64,000 nt of DNA from Actinacidiphila rubida (GCF_900110255.1 NZ_FODD01000039.1:18365-82364), one strand, 5' to 3'. Positions 8,324 through 17,589 are shown, counted from the first letter of the stretch. Numbers and translations: made by a program. Notes: generated by a model not told the origin, from the letters alone.

Positions 8324-9238
8324 TCAGCGGACGAGTCTGGGCGTGTGGAGGGCGCGGGTGGCGCGGTGGGCCAGCGGAGGTGCGGCCGCGGCCCGCCGGA
8401 ATTCGTTCGCAGAGTTGGGGATCGTGTCCGCGATGCCGCGGAGATCCTCCTGGATGCCGTGCACGCGCCGTGCGATCCACTCCAGTCGGTGTCCGGCTGC
8501 CGGCCCGTCGAAGCCTCGCGGGCCATCGAGGCGGTGCGCGGCGTGTTCGACGAGGTGGCGCACATCTGCCAGGGGGCCGTTCTCGTCGGCGAGTGTTCTG
8601 ATCAGCCGGCCCGTTTCCGCGGCGGTTTCGGCGGATCCCGCTGGGTCCTCGTGACGGGCTGTGGTGGAGCGGGTGGCCAAGCGGGCTGTGTGTGCCTGGT
8701 CGGGGTGGGGGAGGGGGGAGATCAGGGCGAGGTCCCGTTCGATGCTGCGGCACTGGTCGTTCAGAGCTCTGCCGACTTGGGGCGGCTGGCGTGTCCAGGT
8801 GTGGTCCGGGCGTATCAGGTTGGCGATCAGGCCGAGGCGGCCGGGCTGGGCCTGGACAGCTATCCAGCGGCAGTTGTGAATGCCTCCGGGGGTGTGGATG
8901 CCGGCGGCGCGGGCCAGGCGGTGCGCAGTCTCCGACCATTCGGGGCGGGTGAGGATGCGGTCGCTGTGATGGAGCCGTATGTCGCTATGCCAGATTGCAT
9001 GGTGGCCGTCGTGCGGGCCGGCAGGGTGGTGTTGAAGGTTGGGCTCGTTGAGGAGCTCGGCCCAGCCGGCGTAAGTCCAGGACGTCCGTTCCTGGGCGGG
9101 GGCGAGGAAGTCGAGATCGGGCCAGTGCGCCGCCACGGCGTGTGCGGTCAGTCCTTTGAGGTGGGAGATGGGGCGGCCGAGTGCTTCGGCCAGGGCTTGG
9201 GTGGCGTCGTCGCCCCGAGGGTGCACGCGCGGGATCAC
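8324..9238 (-). CDS. hypothetical protein, 304 residues
   Basis: Family not recognised. The N-terminal half has a helical segment (DDATQALAEALGRPISHLKG), which could be a small DNA-binding-like helix pair, followed by HIWHSDIRLHHSD-like histidine-rich stretches. The C-terminal half is helical (LVEHAAHRLDGPRGFDG; RRVHGIQEDLRGIADTIP). Shine-Dalgarno AAGGAG is followed after 7 nt by GTG, and that GTG overlaps the upstream stop (GTGA), so it is coupled to the gene above it. It is the last gene before the hairpin at 8216-8257. Confidence 0.65.
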   Translation of the reverse strand: MIPRVHPRGDDATQALAEALGRPISHLKGLTAHAVAAHWPDLDFLAPAQERTSWTYAGWAELLNEPNLQHHPAGPHDGHHAIWHSDIRLHHSDRILTRPEWSETAHRLARAAGIHTPGGIHNCRWIAVQAQPGRLGLIANLIRPDHTWTRQPPQVGRALNDQCRSIERDLALISPLPHPDQAHTARLATRSTTARHEDPAGSAETAAETGRLIRTLADENGPLADVRHLVEHAAHRLDGPRGFDGPAAGHRLEWIARRVHGIQEDLRGIADTIPNSANEFRRAAAAPPLAHRATRALHTPRLVR

Positions 9239-10026
9239 GCGGTATCTCCTTGCGGAATCGGGATGGCGAGCGGGGCCATGTCGAGGACGGTGGTGATCAG
9301 GGTGCGTTCGCGTACCAGGTCGGCGTGGACGCCGGGATCGCCGGCGGGCAGGGCTTCGATCGCCTCGTCGATGGTGGTGAGCGCTTCTCGGGGGCGGCCG
9401 AGCTGTCGCAGCGCTCCGGCGGTGCGCATCAGCGCGACCGGGTCGGCAGTCCGGGACAGTGGCGGGAGCCCGGTGAGGTGGAGGATCCTTTCCGGGCGGC
9501 CGGGCAGCAGGTGCCCGAGCCACAGGCCCTGGAGCAGCACGTGCAGCACCTCCCGGGAAGTCGCTGCTTCGTCCTGGGCGAGCAGGTCGTCGAGCATGCC
9601 GAGCCCGGCCGGCTGTGACCGGCCCAGGACGGCGAACACCTCGTGAGCGCGGATGTAGGGGTCGGCGTGCTCGGCGCCCGGCGGATCGAGGGCCTGGAAG
9701 ACGGTCCGGATAGACCCGCACCGGAAGTCGAAGCGCAGCGCGGTGAAGTACAGGTGCCACCAGGTCCGGTGTGCCGGCGCGGACATGTCGGCGCCCGGTA
9801 CGGGCCGGGAATCCAGGTCTTTCAGCACGTCGCGTCCGGTGCGGCGGGCGTGCCAGACGGCGTTGCTGCACACCCGGGCGGACTCCTGCCAGGTCGCGTC
9901 GGTCAGCCGCAGCCCGCGGTTGAGCGGACCGATCCAGTCCTTGCCCTCGTCGATCGTGCGCCTGGCGGCGGCCCGCAGCGCGTCGAGTTTCGCCGCCCGG
10001 GCGCCGACGGTGGTAGGCGCGGTCAT
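9235..10026 (-). CDS. hypothetical TPR-like helical protein
   Basis: 263 residues, entirely helical. Segments such as LMRTAGALRQLGRPREALTTIDEAIEAL near the C-terminus look like one or two tetratricopeptide-type repeats. The region PAHRTWWHLYFTALRFDFRC is also helical. The start ATG overlaps the upstream stop (ATGA) and its own stop overlaps the next start (GTGA), so three genes in a row are translationally coupled. A scaffold or regulatory role is possible; substrate or partner unknown. Confidence 0.65.
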   Translation of the reverse strand: MTAPTTVGARAAKLDALRAAARRTIDEGKDWIGPLNRGLRLTDATWQESARVCSNAVWHARRTGRDVLKDLDSRPVPGADMSAPAHRTWWHLYFTALRFDFRCGSIRTVFQALDPPGAEHADPYIRAHEVFAVLGRSQPAGLGMLDDLLAQDEAATSREVLHVLLQGLWLGHLLPGRPERILHLTGLPPLSRTADPVALMRTAGALRQLGRPREALTTIDEAIEALPAGDPGVHADLVRERTLITTVLDMAPLAIPIPQGDTA

Positions 10027-10442
10027 CGGCTGCTGCCGAGGTCGGCGATGTGGACGAGCTGGTCGAGCGCGGTCTGGTAGTACCAGCCGCCGTCCACCGA
10101 CCGCCCGGTGTCCGGCATCTTCGGCAGCAGATGGTCGGACAACGCGCGGAAGAAGCTGGTGCAGTCCGGGCAGTACCGGCCGGTGTGGATCATGTAGCGG
10201 GGGTGGGCGGTGACGTAGGAGTGCTCGCCGCCGCGCGGATTGCGCAGCCGCCACCCGTCCTCATCCGTCGGGGTGTGCCAGGAGGAGGCGACCACGGTCA
10301 TTTCCTCGCCGACCAGCTCCCCCATGAACGCGCCCTTGATGATGGCGATCTGGTCGCCGGGTGCGAAGTGCTGGTGGGTGATGGTGCGTTCGGGGGTGAG
10401 GGTGTCCGTGGGCGGGCGCGGCGGGGAGGGAAGCGAAGTCAG
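10023..10442 (-). CDS. hypothetical protein with CTG start
   Basis: 139 residues, unrecognised family. The N-terminal part forms a likely beta structure (HFAPGDQIAIIKGAFMGEL; EEMTVVASSWHTPTDEDGWR), followed by a cysteine pair in RYCPDCTSFF, a possible half zinc site. Shine-Dalgarno AAGGAG is followed after 5 nt by CTG ACT TCG. The first ATG in the frame is at 10325, inside the conserved-looking beta region, so CTG is preferred. Coupled to the next gene by ATGA overlap. Confidence 0.65.
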   Translation of the reverse strand: MTSLPSPPRPPTDTLTPERTITHQHFAPGDQIAIIKGAFMGELVGEEMTVVASSWHTPTDEDGWRLRNPRGGEHSYVTAHPRYMIHTGRYCPDCTSFFRALSDHLLPKMPDTGRSVDGGWYYQTALDQLVHIADLGSSR

Positions 10443-10497
10443 CGGTACTCCTTCGACGGTGGTTCGGCGGCGCCGGTGGCTGGGGTGCTGGTGCCGG

Positions 10498-10995
10498 TTA
10501 TCGGTAGGGGTTTTCGGTGGTGCGGTCGGCGTTGGTAGCCGCGCTCAGGAGCTCGGGCAGATCGGCCGGCTCTGAGTCCCTTTGATCGATCCACCACCCG
10601 GCCCGGTCGACCAGCCGAGCGGCTTCCTCGACTTCGGCCCAGTGCTGCTCGTCGAGTTCGCCTTCGGTGACCAGGGCCTGGTAGGCGGCGGTGGCGAGCT
10701 GGTGGCGGCAGCGCTGACCCCAGGCGGCGGCTTTCTCGGATCCGGACAGAGGCGGCATGTCGTACTGGGACGCCCACGCTTCGGCGTTGGCTCGTTCCTG
10801 TTCGCGGCGGCCGGTGATCCACTCCTGCGTGGTGGCGGCGTCGGCCTGGTGGGCTGTTCGCCAGCAGTCGGTGCAGGCGCGTGCTTCCAGCCAGCGGGCG
10901 TAGCCGGCACGTTCGTCGGCCCGCCGGGCGGAAAGATCATGGTCAAGCCGGTGGCCACACTGATGATCAACAGTCCAGGTCGTTCGGACGGCCAA
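10498..10995 (-). CDS. small cysteine/histidine protein, possible zinc finger
   Basis: 165 residues. The N-terminus carries a CGHRLDHDLSAR segment and then ACTDCW about 20 residues on, so C-H and C-x2-C pairs could bind zinc. The rest is helical and Trp-rich. Start TTG lies 7 nt after AAGGAG and 29 nt inside the end of the MFS gene, so the two are probably co-expressed. No function can be assigned. Confidence 0.65.
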   Translation of the reverse strand: MAVRTTWTVDHQCGHRLDHDLSARRADERAGYARWLEARACTDCWRTAHQADAATTQEWITGRREQERANAEAWASQYDMPPLSGSEKAAAWGQRCRHQLATAAYQALVTEGELDEQHWAEVEEAARLVDRAGWWIDQRDSEPADLPELLSAATNADRTTENPYR

Positions 10996-12175
10996 GTCGG
11001 TTCTCCTTGCTGGGTGTCGGGTGCGGGGTGGGGTTCATGTGCTGTCGGGAGGTGAGCAGCACGGCGGCGGTGAAGGCGGCGCCGAGGGCTGGCAGTGCCG
11101 CGGTGGTGTGCGCGCTGTGGGTGGTGGTGAGGCCGGCCAGGGCGGTGCCGGCTGCTTGGCCGGTGCCGACGGCGGCGATCAGCCACGCGTACGCCTCGGT
11201 GACCATGCCGGGCGCGGTGAGCGACTCGGTGGTGAGGAACGCGCTGGTGATCAGCGGCGTCAGGACCGCGCCGGGGACCACCACGGCTGCGACGGCGGCC
11301 CAAGGGGACGGATCGGCCAGCAGCGGCAGCCAGCTCACGGAGAAGACCGCCGCAGCGCAGCGCAGTTGCGCGGCGGGAGTGCCGGGAAGGACGCGGTGCG
11401 CCAAGAGCGCGCCGGCGGCGACACTGCCGACCGACAGAGCAGCGGGCACGGTACCGGCCAGCCACGGTGCGTGCTGCCGGTCGGCAGCCGACACGGCCCA
11501 GACGGTCAGAGCCCCCAGGGCGAAGCCGGTGCCGTTCAGAGCGATGAACAGCCGGCGCAGACCTGCGTGGTGCAGCGGGCCGAGCAGGGAAGCCCGCCGG
11601 CCGGTGGGCCGCCATGTGCGTGAAGGCCCGGAGCTGAGGACGACCGCCGCACCCACGAGCCCCGCCAGGGCCGCCGCGACCAGAGCCGCGGCCGGGTTGA
11701 AGGCGTGGGCGAGCGCGACGGTCAGGGGCGGTCCGGCGATGTAGATCAGGCCCTGGCTGCCGGTGTCGACCGCCAGTGCGGCCCGCCGCTGCTCGGGGTC
11801 GGGCAGCACATGCGGCCACAGGGCCCGCAGCCCCGCCTCCAACGGTGGCGTGGCCAGTCCCGCGAGGACCACCAGCGCGTTCGCGGCGGCTGACTGACCG
11901 GCATCAAGGGCGGCTGGCAGAGCCAGCAGCACCGCCGTGGTCAGCGCCGTGGCGCTGCCTGTGATCAGGGTCTGGCCGTGCCGGTCGACGAGGCGGCCCA
12001 GCAGCGGCTGCCCAAGGGCGGCGGCCAGGCCGTAGAGCGCGCACAGGGCTCCTGCGTGCGGCAGAGAGCCGCCGTCATCCTGGACGAGCAGCAGGATCGC
12101 CAGCGGCGCCATCCCGGTGGGCAGACGGCCGAGTAGCGTCCCGGCCAGCAGACGAACGACAGAGGGGGCCTTCAT
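10967..12175 (-). CDS. MFS transporter
   Basis: 402 residues with roughly twelve hydrophobic segments. An early cytoplasmic loop reads GQPLLGRLVDRHGQTLI, which matches the MFS motif A position between helices 2 and 3. It most likely exports a small molecule by proton antiport. Start ATG overlaps the upstream stop (ATGA). It lies upstream of the ATP-grasp pair on the same strand, with four small genes and a hairpin between. A second MFS transporter is next to the third ATP-grasp gene (36444-37673), so export of a ligase product is a reasonable guess. Confidence 0.85.
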   Translation of the reverse strand: MKAPSVVRLLAGTLLGRLPTGMAPLAILLLVQDDGGSLPHAGALCALYGLAAALGQPLLGRLVDRHGQTLITGSATALTTAVLLALPAALDAGQSAAANALVVLAGLATPPLEAGLRALWPHVLPDPEQRRAALAVDTGSQGLIYIAGPPLTVALAHAFNPAAALVAAALAGLVGAAVVLSSGPSRTWRPTGRRASLLGPLHHAGLRRLFIALNGTGFALGALTVWAVSAADRQHAPWLAGTVPAALSVGSVAAGALLAHRVLPGTPAAQLRCAAAVFSVSWLPLLADPSPWAAVAAVVVPGAVLTPLITSAFLTTESLTAPGMVTEAYAWLIAAVGTGQAAGTALAGLTTTHSAHTTAALPALGAAFTAAVLLTSRQHMNPTPHPTPSKENRLGRPNDLDC

Positions 12176-13314
12176 GATCGCGCCCGGGACCGTGGCGATG
12201 CCAAGGGAACGGCCGTTGCAGGCGGGGCCTTCGGCATCGAGGTCAGAGAGGTGCCGGCGCTCTCTGCCGTCATTTTGACCTTGTCGGGACCGGGCCCTAG
12301 CGGATGCGCGGCGTGGCGGTCGGCCAGGGTGTCGCGCAGGTCCCGGATCTCCAGGAACGAGACGGTCAGCGTGCGGGCGACCCGGCGCAGGCGGTCGGCA
12401 TGGAGCGGATCAGCCGGGTCGGCCAGGCCCTCCCACCAGGCGGCTGTGGCGTTGAGGACGTCGATGATGCGGTCACGGACCCCGTCGTCCGGGGCGGAAG
12501 GTTCGCTCAGTGACGCGACGGCCTGGCTGGTGCCGTCCGCGCGGGCGATGGACCGGGCTAGATCGGCGAGTTGGTCGCCGAGATACTGCTGGTGATCGCG
12601 GTGGACCGGAACAGCGGGGTCGAGCAGATCGCGGTCGCAGGAGACGGTGATGCCTTCGGCCTGCAGGGCGTCGAAGGCGCGTGTCACGGCGCGGCGTTGC
12701 TCAGCCGGGTCGGTCATGGCGGCCGGGAGGTAGTGGAGCCGACCGCGGTGGGTGACCTCGGCGACGAATCCGGCCCGGTGAAGGACGCCGTCTGCGGCAT
12801 TGAACCGGGCGAACGTGGCCAAGGGCTGGCGGGGCCCTACGCCGAGCTGGTCCAGAAAGGTGTCGACGGCAGCCAGGAGCGGCGGGATGTCTCCCTGGTG
12901 CCGGGCGTGCGGTCCGCCGGGTTCGGAGTTGTACACGACGCTGTGAACTGCCGTGTCGTAGGGGTGGCTTCGGGTGACGAGCCAGCTGGGCGGGTCATCG
13001 GCCGGTGCCTCCTGCGGCGGGGAGATGACCAGCGTGCTGTGGTCGGGGAGTTCCACGCACAAGATGTAGTCGCTCAGGCCGTATTCGACCGTGCACTCCA
13101 GGCCCCGCTGGCGCAGCGGGGTGGTCAGGTGCCCGTATCTGTGCTCCTGACCGAAGGTTGGAGCGCAGTCCGCTCGGTCCAGAGGGCCGCTGGTGCGGGC
13201 GATCACCCGCCCGCCCAGGCGTGAGATGGTCACCTCGATCTGATCGGGATCTGGCTGCATGGCGCCTTTCTGGAGGAATCGCCTGGTGGTGGCGAGGTCA
13301 GGCCGTGCGGTCAT
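12172..13314 (-). CDS. hypothetical protein, 380 (or 362) residues
   Basis: Family not recognised. The middle has a beta-rich region (DYILCVELPDHSTLVISPP; FNAADGVLHRAGFVAEVTH) and the C-terminal third is helical (LRRVARTLTVSFLEIRDLRDTL). Two starts are possible. ATG at 13314 overlaps the upstream stop (ATGA). ATG at 13260 has a better ribosome binding site (AGAAAGG, 4 nt spacing) and would give 362 residues. Stop overlaps the MFS start. The beta region recalls the DUF317-type proteins nearby, but the match is too weak to name. Confidence 0.65.
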   Translation of the reverse strand: MTARPDLATTRRFLQKGAMQPDPDQIEVTISRLGGRVIARTSGPLDRADCAPTFGQEHRYGHLTTPLRQRGLECTVEYGLSDYILCVELPDHSTLVISPPQEAPADDPPSWLVTRSHPYDTAVHSVVYNSEPGGPHARHQGDIPPLLAAVDTFLDQLGVGPRQPLATFARFNAADGVLHRAGFVAEVTHRGRLHYLPAAMTDPAEQRRAVTRAFDALQAEGITVSCDRDLLDPAVPVHRDHQQYLGDQLADLARSIARADGTSQAVASLSEPSAPDDGVRDRIIDVLNATAAWWEGLADPADPLHADRLRRVARTLTVSFLEIRDLRDTLADRHAAHPLGPGPDKVKMTAESAGTSLTSMPKAPPATAVPLASPRSRARS

Positions 13315-14474
13315 TTCCTGCGTGCGAAGGCCACGGGCGCGTTGCCGGATGCCCGGGGCGGCGCGGCGGTCTGCAGCGCCTGACCGGGCGGCACAGCGAC
13401 GTGCCGCGGGTACGGAACCCGGTACGGCGGCAGGACCGCGACCTGCGCGCCGAGTTCCTCACCGGCGGCGGCCACTTCCCGGGTGAGGGCGTCGGCTTGG
13501 GCCGCCAGCACGCTCAGGCGGGCGCCGGTCATGCGGCCCTGAACGGTGTCGAGGGCGCCGGCGAACTCCGCGCACACGCGCAAGAAGCCGGCGAGTTGCG
13601 GGAGCTGCCCGCCGTCGTTGACAACCTCGGCGATGGAGCGGGAGACGTCCCCGGTGTGCGCGGAGGTGATGACGTCCCGGATGAGGATGCCGAATTCGCT
13701 GTCGGGCTGGGGCTGCTCGGAGCGCCAGGGTGCGTCGGGCCGCAGCACTCCGGCGGGAACCGGTGGCGGGCTGGCCCAGCCCGCTTCGTACTCGTTCTCG
13801 TACCGTCCCAGGGCGGTGATGTCGCCGGTGGGGTCTACGGCCAGGGCTACGACGCTGGAGTCGTCGTGCTCGGTGAGGTAGGCCAGGGTGATCAGGCTGC
13901 CGGCCGCGTCGAACCAGGACTCGAACGGCTCCAGCTCCCCGCGTTCGCGGGCCTCCAGCGCCAGCGCGGTCAACTGCTCCCGCTTCGCCACCGGCAGCAC
14001 CGGAACGGCAGCGGCGCGATGCTGGGCGATCAGGTCGCGGACGATCAGCGAGTGCTCGGCCCAGGTCGTCAGGTACGGCCAGAGCTGCGCGCGCATGCGC
14101 ACCCGGTAGCCGGTGCCGTTCGCGGGGCCGTCGAGGTGGTGGTGGATGCGTTCGGTGGCGTGGTCCAAGTCGTCCAGCAGCAGCCGCCACCCGGTGTGGT
14201 GGCGGGCGGGCGGCATCGCGTCGAGACCCTGCCGGGCGAGGCAGAGCAGGTCGGCGGTGTGCGGGAGCAGGTGGGTGGTGAAGGCGCTGGTCACCTGGCG
14301 GTTGCGGTGCTCGACGGCCTGCCGGGCTGCCACGGTGTCAGTGATCTCGCCGAAGGCCCGGGGCAGTTGCCGCAGCGTGGTGGCGCAGGCGAGGTGTTCG
14401 ACGTGATAGCGCACCGCGAAGCCGGTGAGGTGGTCCAGCAGCAGTTCGGGCGCCGGGGTTGGATCGGGGTGAAT
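13311..14474 (-). CDS. hypothetical helical protein with ATT start
   Basis: 387 residues, strongly helical in the first 200 (LLLDDLDHATERIHHHLDG; EQLTALALEARERGELEPFE), with a beta segment SWFDAAGSLITLAYLTEHDD and another helical region after it. Not recognised. Shine-Dalgarno GAGAGGG is followed after 6 nt by ATT CAC CCC. The first GTG in the frame is 20 codons later at 14414, so ATT is likely but unproven. Its stop overlaps the next gene by ATGA, making a coupled series down to the MFS gene. Confidence 0.65.
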   Translation of the reverse strand: MHPDPTPAPELLLDHLTGFAVRYHVEHLACATTLRQLPRAFGEITDTVAARQAVEHRNRQVTSAFTTHLLPHTADLLCLARQGLDAMPPARHHTGWRLLLDDLDHATERIHHHLDGPANGTGYRVRMRAQLWPYLTTWAEHSLIVRDLIAQHRAAAVPVLPVAKREQLTALALEARERGELEPFESWFDAAGSLITLAYLTEHDDSSVVALAVDPTGDITALGRYENEYEAGWASPPPVPAGVLRPDAPWRSEQPQPDSEFGILIRDVITSAHTGDVSRSIAEVVNDGGQLPQLAGFLRVCAEFAGALDTVQGRMTGARLSVLAAQADALTREVAAAGEELGAQVAVLPPYRVPYPRHVAVPPGQALQTAAPPRASGNAPVAFARRK

Positions 14475-14507
14475 CTTGGGCCCTCTCGTTCACAGGGTCG
14501 GGCATGG

Positions 14508-16487
14508 TCAGGGGGCTGTGCGGCGGCTTTTGCCAGGCGGGTTGGTCGGAGGGGCTGGCGGAAGCGCACGTGGTGTGACCGGTCGGCTGCCGGCGGGTGG
14601 ATGCCGGTGGGCGAGGTCGACCAGGGCCGGGCCGTGTTCGAGCCAGGCTGTCAGCGCCGGCCGGGCGTCGGCGGTGCGCTGTGCAGCAGCCTGGGCGTAG
14701 GTCGCCCCGGCCAGGGCATCGTCGTCCTCGCGCATGCGGCGCACGGTGTCCAGCCACTGGCTCTGAACACGCAGGCCGTGCTGGAGCGCTTCGCGCAGGG
14801 CGGGCAGTGCGGGCTGCTCGGCTGGCCGCAGGTGCGCGGCGACCGTGTCCAGGTGGTCCAACAGGTGGGGGCCGTGCTGGAGGAAGGACCGGAAAGCGTC
14901 CCACAATGCCTCGTGGTGGCAGTGGTCGAGCCCGCGGAGGATGACCGCGCCGATCCCGGTCCCGTCATCCGGCGGCCATGATCCGCGGACCAGGATACGG
15001 GCGATCTCGGCGGACAGTGCACGGCCGAGCCTGTCCCCGACTTCCCGTACCCGGCGCTGGTAGACGGCCTGCTGATAGGCGGGCAGCAGGGTTGCGGTGA
15101 TCGCCTGCGCGGCCAGGGCGGGATCGGCCGACACGGTCAGGGAGGGCGGGGCGGCCGGATCGTCGGCGAACGGGCCGTCAAGGCCGCCCGCGGCGAGCGC
15201 GCCGACCATGAGTTCGCCGTCGGTGCCCGGCTTGTCCACCACGAGCAGCTCAGTGCCCCGGTCGTCGGTGAGCACCGATCCGAAGGGGATGCGCTCGCTT
15301 CGTACTGCTGCGATGAGGTCGCCGGTCTCCCACAGGCACCCGTCGAGATCCTGCTGCCAGACGGGCAGGGCGTAGACCTCGATCCTTGTGTGCCATTCTC
15401 CGGGCAGCGCCGCGGCGATCCGGGTGGCGGTGTCGCCCAGCCAGCCCCGGCTGCTGGCGGTCAGCGTGACGTCTTGGTCGGCGGCCAGCCGGGTCAGGGT
15501 GGTCAGCGCCCGCCGGGCCGCGTCCGGATCCGAGGTGGCCAGGGTGCTGGTGCCGTCCTCACGCCGGGTGAACCCGGCGGTGGTCAGGAGCGTGTCCGCT
15601 TCCTGGTAGCGGGTGCCGGTGGTGACGGCGACGATCCCGGTGCGGGCGCTGAACGCCAGGGTGATCCGGGTCCCGGCCGGCAGTGCAGTGTCGCTCACCG
15701 GCCCCCCGGCCCGCGGTTGCGTCCCCACCCGTGGGCTGGGCGCGGTGGGATCGGGGTGCCTGGTGTGATGGTGGTGCGGTTCGTGGTGAGCAGGGGGCAG
15801 CAGGTCGGGCCGAAGGAAGCTGTCGGCGGGGCGGGTGACCGGCTCGGGAGATAGCAGCGTGTTGAGGAAGGCGCCGGTGACCGGTGCCGAGATGTCGTGG
15901 GAGAACCCGGCCCACCAGATCACCTCTGTGCCCCCGGGGGCGGTGAGGGTGGCGGCGACCATCATCAGGGTGTCCTCGCCGCCGGCCAGCAGCGGTGCTG
16001 TGGAGTCCCGGTCGCGCAGGAGTGCCAGGGCGCGGGTGCCGCGGTGGCGGGTCTCCCATTCCACCAGGTTGGGGTTGGCGTGGTAGTCCCAGCCGGGGCT
16101 GCCGGGCCCTGGCAGGGTGACCAGGCGGCCGTCGCGCGGCAGGTTGTAGAGGATGTAGTCGGGGTCGCGCCGCAGCTCGGCCGTGAGGACGGTGGTCATC
16201 GCGGCGAGGAACTCGATCGGCAGGTCACCGCCGATGGTGGCTTTCCACCGCTCTGGCCGGGCGGGGTGGGTGCGGGCGCTGAGGAACAGGTGCGCGTGGT
16301 CGGGGTTGTCGGGGCGGTCGGCGTGCGCGGTGACCAGTCCGCAGGGGCTGGTCGCGGTCGAGGTCAGAGGGGTGGTCCGCAGGGACCATGCCGCGGTCTT
16401 CGCCAGGTGGGCCAGGTGGGCGTGGTGGTCCTCGACGGAGCTGGTGGCTAGGTAACGCGGGGCGATGCTCAGGGCGGTGTCGTTCAT
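14508..16487 (-). CDS. DUF317 domain protein fused to a second, unnamed domain
   Basis: 659 residues. Residues 1-230 form a DUF317-like region (SIAPRYLATSSVEDHHAHLA at the start, SAPVTGAFLNTLLSPEPVTR at its end). After a His/Pro-rich linker (about 235-270) a second region begins, SDTALPAGTRITLAFSARTG, which runs to a helical C-terminus. The linker region contains a GTG (GTG AGC GAC) after a G-rich stretch, so the second half may also start independently, as a separate gene would. ATG start overlaps the upstream stop. Function unknown. Confidence 0.7.
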   Translation of the reverse strand: MNDTALSIAPRYLATSSVEDHHAHLAHLAKTAAWSLRTTPLTSTATSPCGLVTAHADRPDNPDHAHLFLSARTHPARPERWKATIGGDLPIEFLAAMTTVLTAELRRDPDYILYNLPRDGRLVTLPGPGSPGWDYHANPNLVEWETRHRGTRALALLRDRDSTAPLLAGGEDTLMMVAATLTAPGGTEVIWWAGFSHDISAPVTGAFLNTLLSPEPVTRPADSFLRPDLLPPAHHEPHHHHTRHPDPTAPSPRVGTQPRAGGPVSDTALPAGTRITLAFSARTGIVAVTTGTRYQEADTLLTTAGFTRREDGTSTLATSDPDAARRALTTLTRLAADQDVTLTASSRGWLGDTATRIAAALPGEWHTRIEVYALPVWQQDLDGCLWETGDLIAAVRSERIPFGSVLTDDRGTELLVVDKPGTDGELMVGALAAGGLDGPFADDPAAPPSLTVSADPALAAQAITATLLPAYQQAVYQRRVREVGDRLGRALSAEIARILVRGSWPPDDGTGIGAVILRGLDHCHHEALWDAFRSFLQHGPHLLDHLDTVAAHLRPAEQPALPALREALQHGLRVQSQWLDTVRRMREDDDALAGATYAQAAAQRTADARPALTAWLEHGPALVDLAHRHPPAGSRPVTPRALPPAPPTNPPGKSRRTAP

Positions 16488-16975
16488 CGGCGGGCTCCGG
16501 CGGCGGTCGGTGTGGCCGGGGGCATCGGGACGCCGGTGAAGAGGGTGGCTGGGGTGAGGTGGTGGAGTGCGGGGTGCGGGCCCATCAGGGCGGAAAAGGC
16601 GGTGTAGTACGCCGGTAGCAGCCGGGAGCGGACCTGGTGGGCGGCTTTGGCGGGGTGGGAGGTGACGGCGATGCCGTGCGGGGTCAGCGGCACGTCATCG
16701 CGTCCGGTGATGTCGATGCCCAGGGGGTGCAGGGCGCCGACGAAGAACTGACCGGGCCTGGTGGGGCGATCGATGATCAAGAGCTGGGTGAAGTCGTTCG
16801 CGGCAAGCAGCGAACCGCGGGTCAGGTAGTAGGTGAACACCATGTGGTCCATGGCGGCGTGGTCCCACAGGAAGTCCGTCACCCGCCGGCGCTCGGCCTG
16901 GTCGGACCAGTCCAGATCCGAGCTCGTCCAGGTACCGGGAAGCCGTTCGGCGAGGCCGGTCGCGAGGCGGGACAT
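16484..16975 (-). CDS. hypothetical protein, about 163 residues
   Basis: Not recognised. A mixed alpha/beta protein (RRVTDFLWDHAAMDHMVFTY; FTQLLIIDRPTRPGQFFVGA) that resembles the second domain of the downstream 659-residue protein in its FFVGALHPLGIDI segment, so the two may be related. The start is unclear. ATG at 16975 lacks a ribosome binding site, while an AGGAG about 96 bp upstream is followed in frame by no usable start codon of any kind. Stop overlaps the ATG of the DUF317 gene. Confidence 0.55.
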   Translation of the reverse strand: MSRLATGLAERLPGTWTSSDLDWSDQAERRRVTDFLWDHAAMDHMVFTYYLTRGSLLAANDFTQLLIIDRPTRPGQFFVGALHPLGIDITGRDDVPLTPHGIAVTSHPAKAAHQVRSRLLPAYYTAFSALMGPHPALHHLTPATLFTGVPMPPATPTAAGARR

Positions 16976-17076
16976 GCGGTCGACCGGCGGGACCGGCGGT
17001 CCTTCTGTTGATGCGGTGGGCGGGGTGTCGGGGGTGGCCGAGGTGGCTCTCCTGTCATACGGAACGGGGTGTGCGG

Positions 17077-17589
17077 TCAGCGGCGGGGGCCGGTACGCGG
17101 GGCGGATGCCGGTGCTGCGGGTGGCGGAGAGATTCGGGGCGCGGGGCGCGGATCGCGGCGAAGTTCCGCGGTGGCCTCGTCGAGATGGCCGCGGGCGCGG
17201 CTGTAGAAGTCGGCGGCGATGATCCGGGACGTGCTCTCGTCGGCGCGCAGGTGGCTGGGCCCGACGCCGGGGATCGCCGCCGCGCGGTAGCCGTGCGCTA
17301 CATGCGCCAGTGCCCGGGTCCGGGCCTGCTGGGCATCGGCCATCGGAATCATCGCGTCGGTGAGTTGCTCGATGGCCTCCCGCTGCGGCAGCAGTACAGG
17401 GATCGCGCTGTTGAGGGCGGTGTTCATCCAGGCCGTCGCACGCTTGATGTCGTAGCTCAGCCGTGCCACGTGATCTGCGGCGGTCGCCAGGTCGATCGCC
17501 GCAGGGTCAACGGGGAGGATGTCGATCAGGTCTGCGAGCCGCCGGGCGAGGTAGCCGAGCATGCGCGGCTCGACGGTATTGCCCGTCAC
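17077..17589 (-). CDS. hypothetical helical protein
   Basis: 170 residues, probably a helical bundle (MLGYLARRLADLIDILPVDP; HVARLSYDIKRATAWMNTAL; EATAELRRDPRPA). Not recognised. Start GTG overlaps the stop of the glycosyltransferase gene, so translation is coupled. It has the same size and helical character as several other unassigned genes in this block. Confidence 0.65.
   Translation of the reverse strand: MTGNTVEPRMLGYLARRLADLIDILPVDPAAIDLATAADHVARLSYDIKRATAWMNTALNSAIPVLLPQREAIEQLTDAMIPMADAQQARTRALAHVAHGYRAAAIPGVGPSHLRADESTSRIIAADFYSRARGHLDEATAELRRDPRPAPRISPPPAAPASAPRTGPRR

Noticed and set aside
8136..8939. Open frame extending the second ATP-grasp gene to 8939
   Set aside because: The added 270 residues are Pro/Arg shadow of the neighbouring gene; the fold starts at TTG 8135 after CCGGAG.
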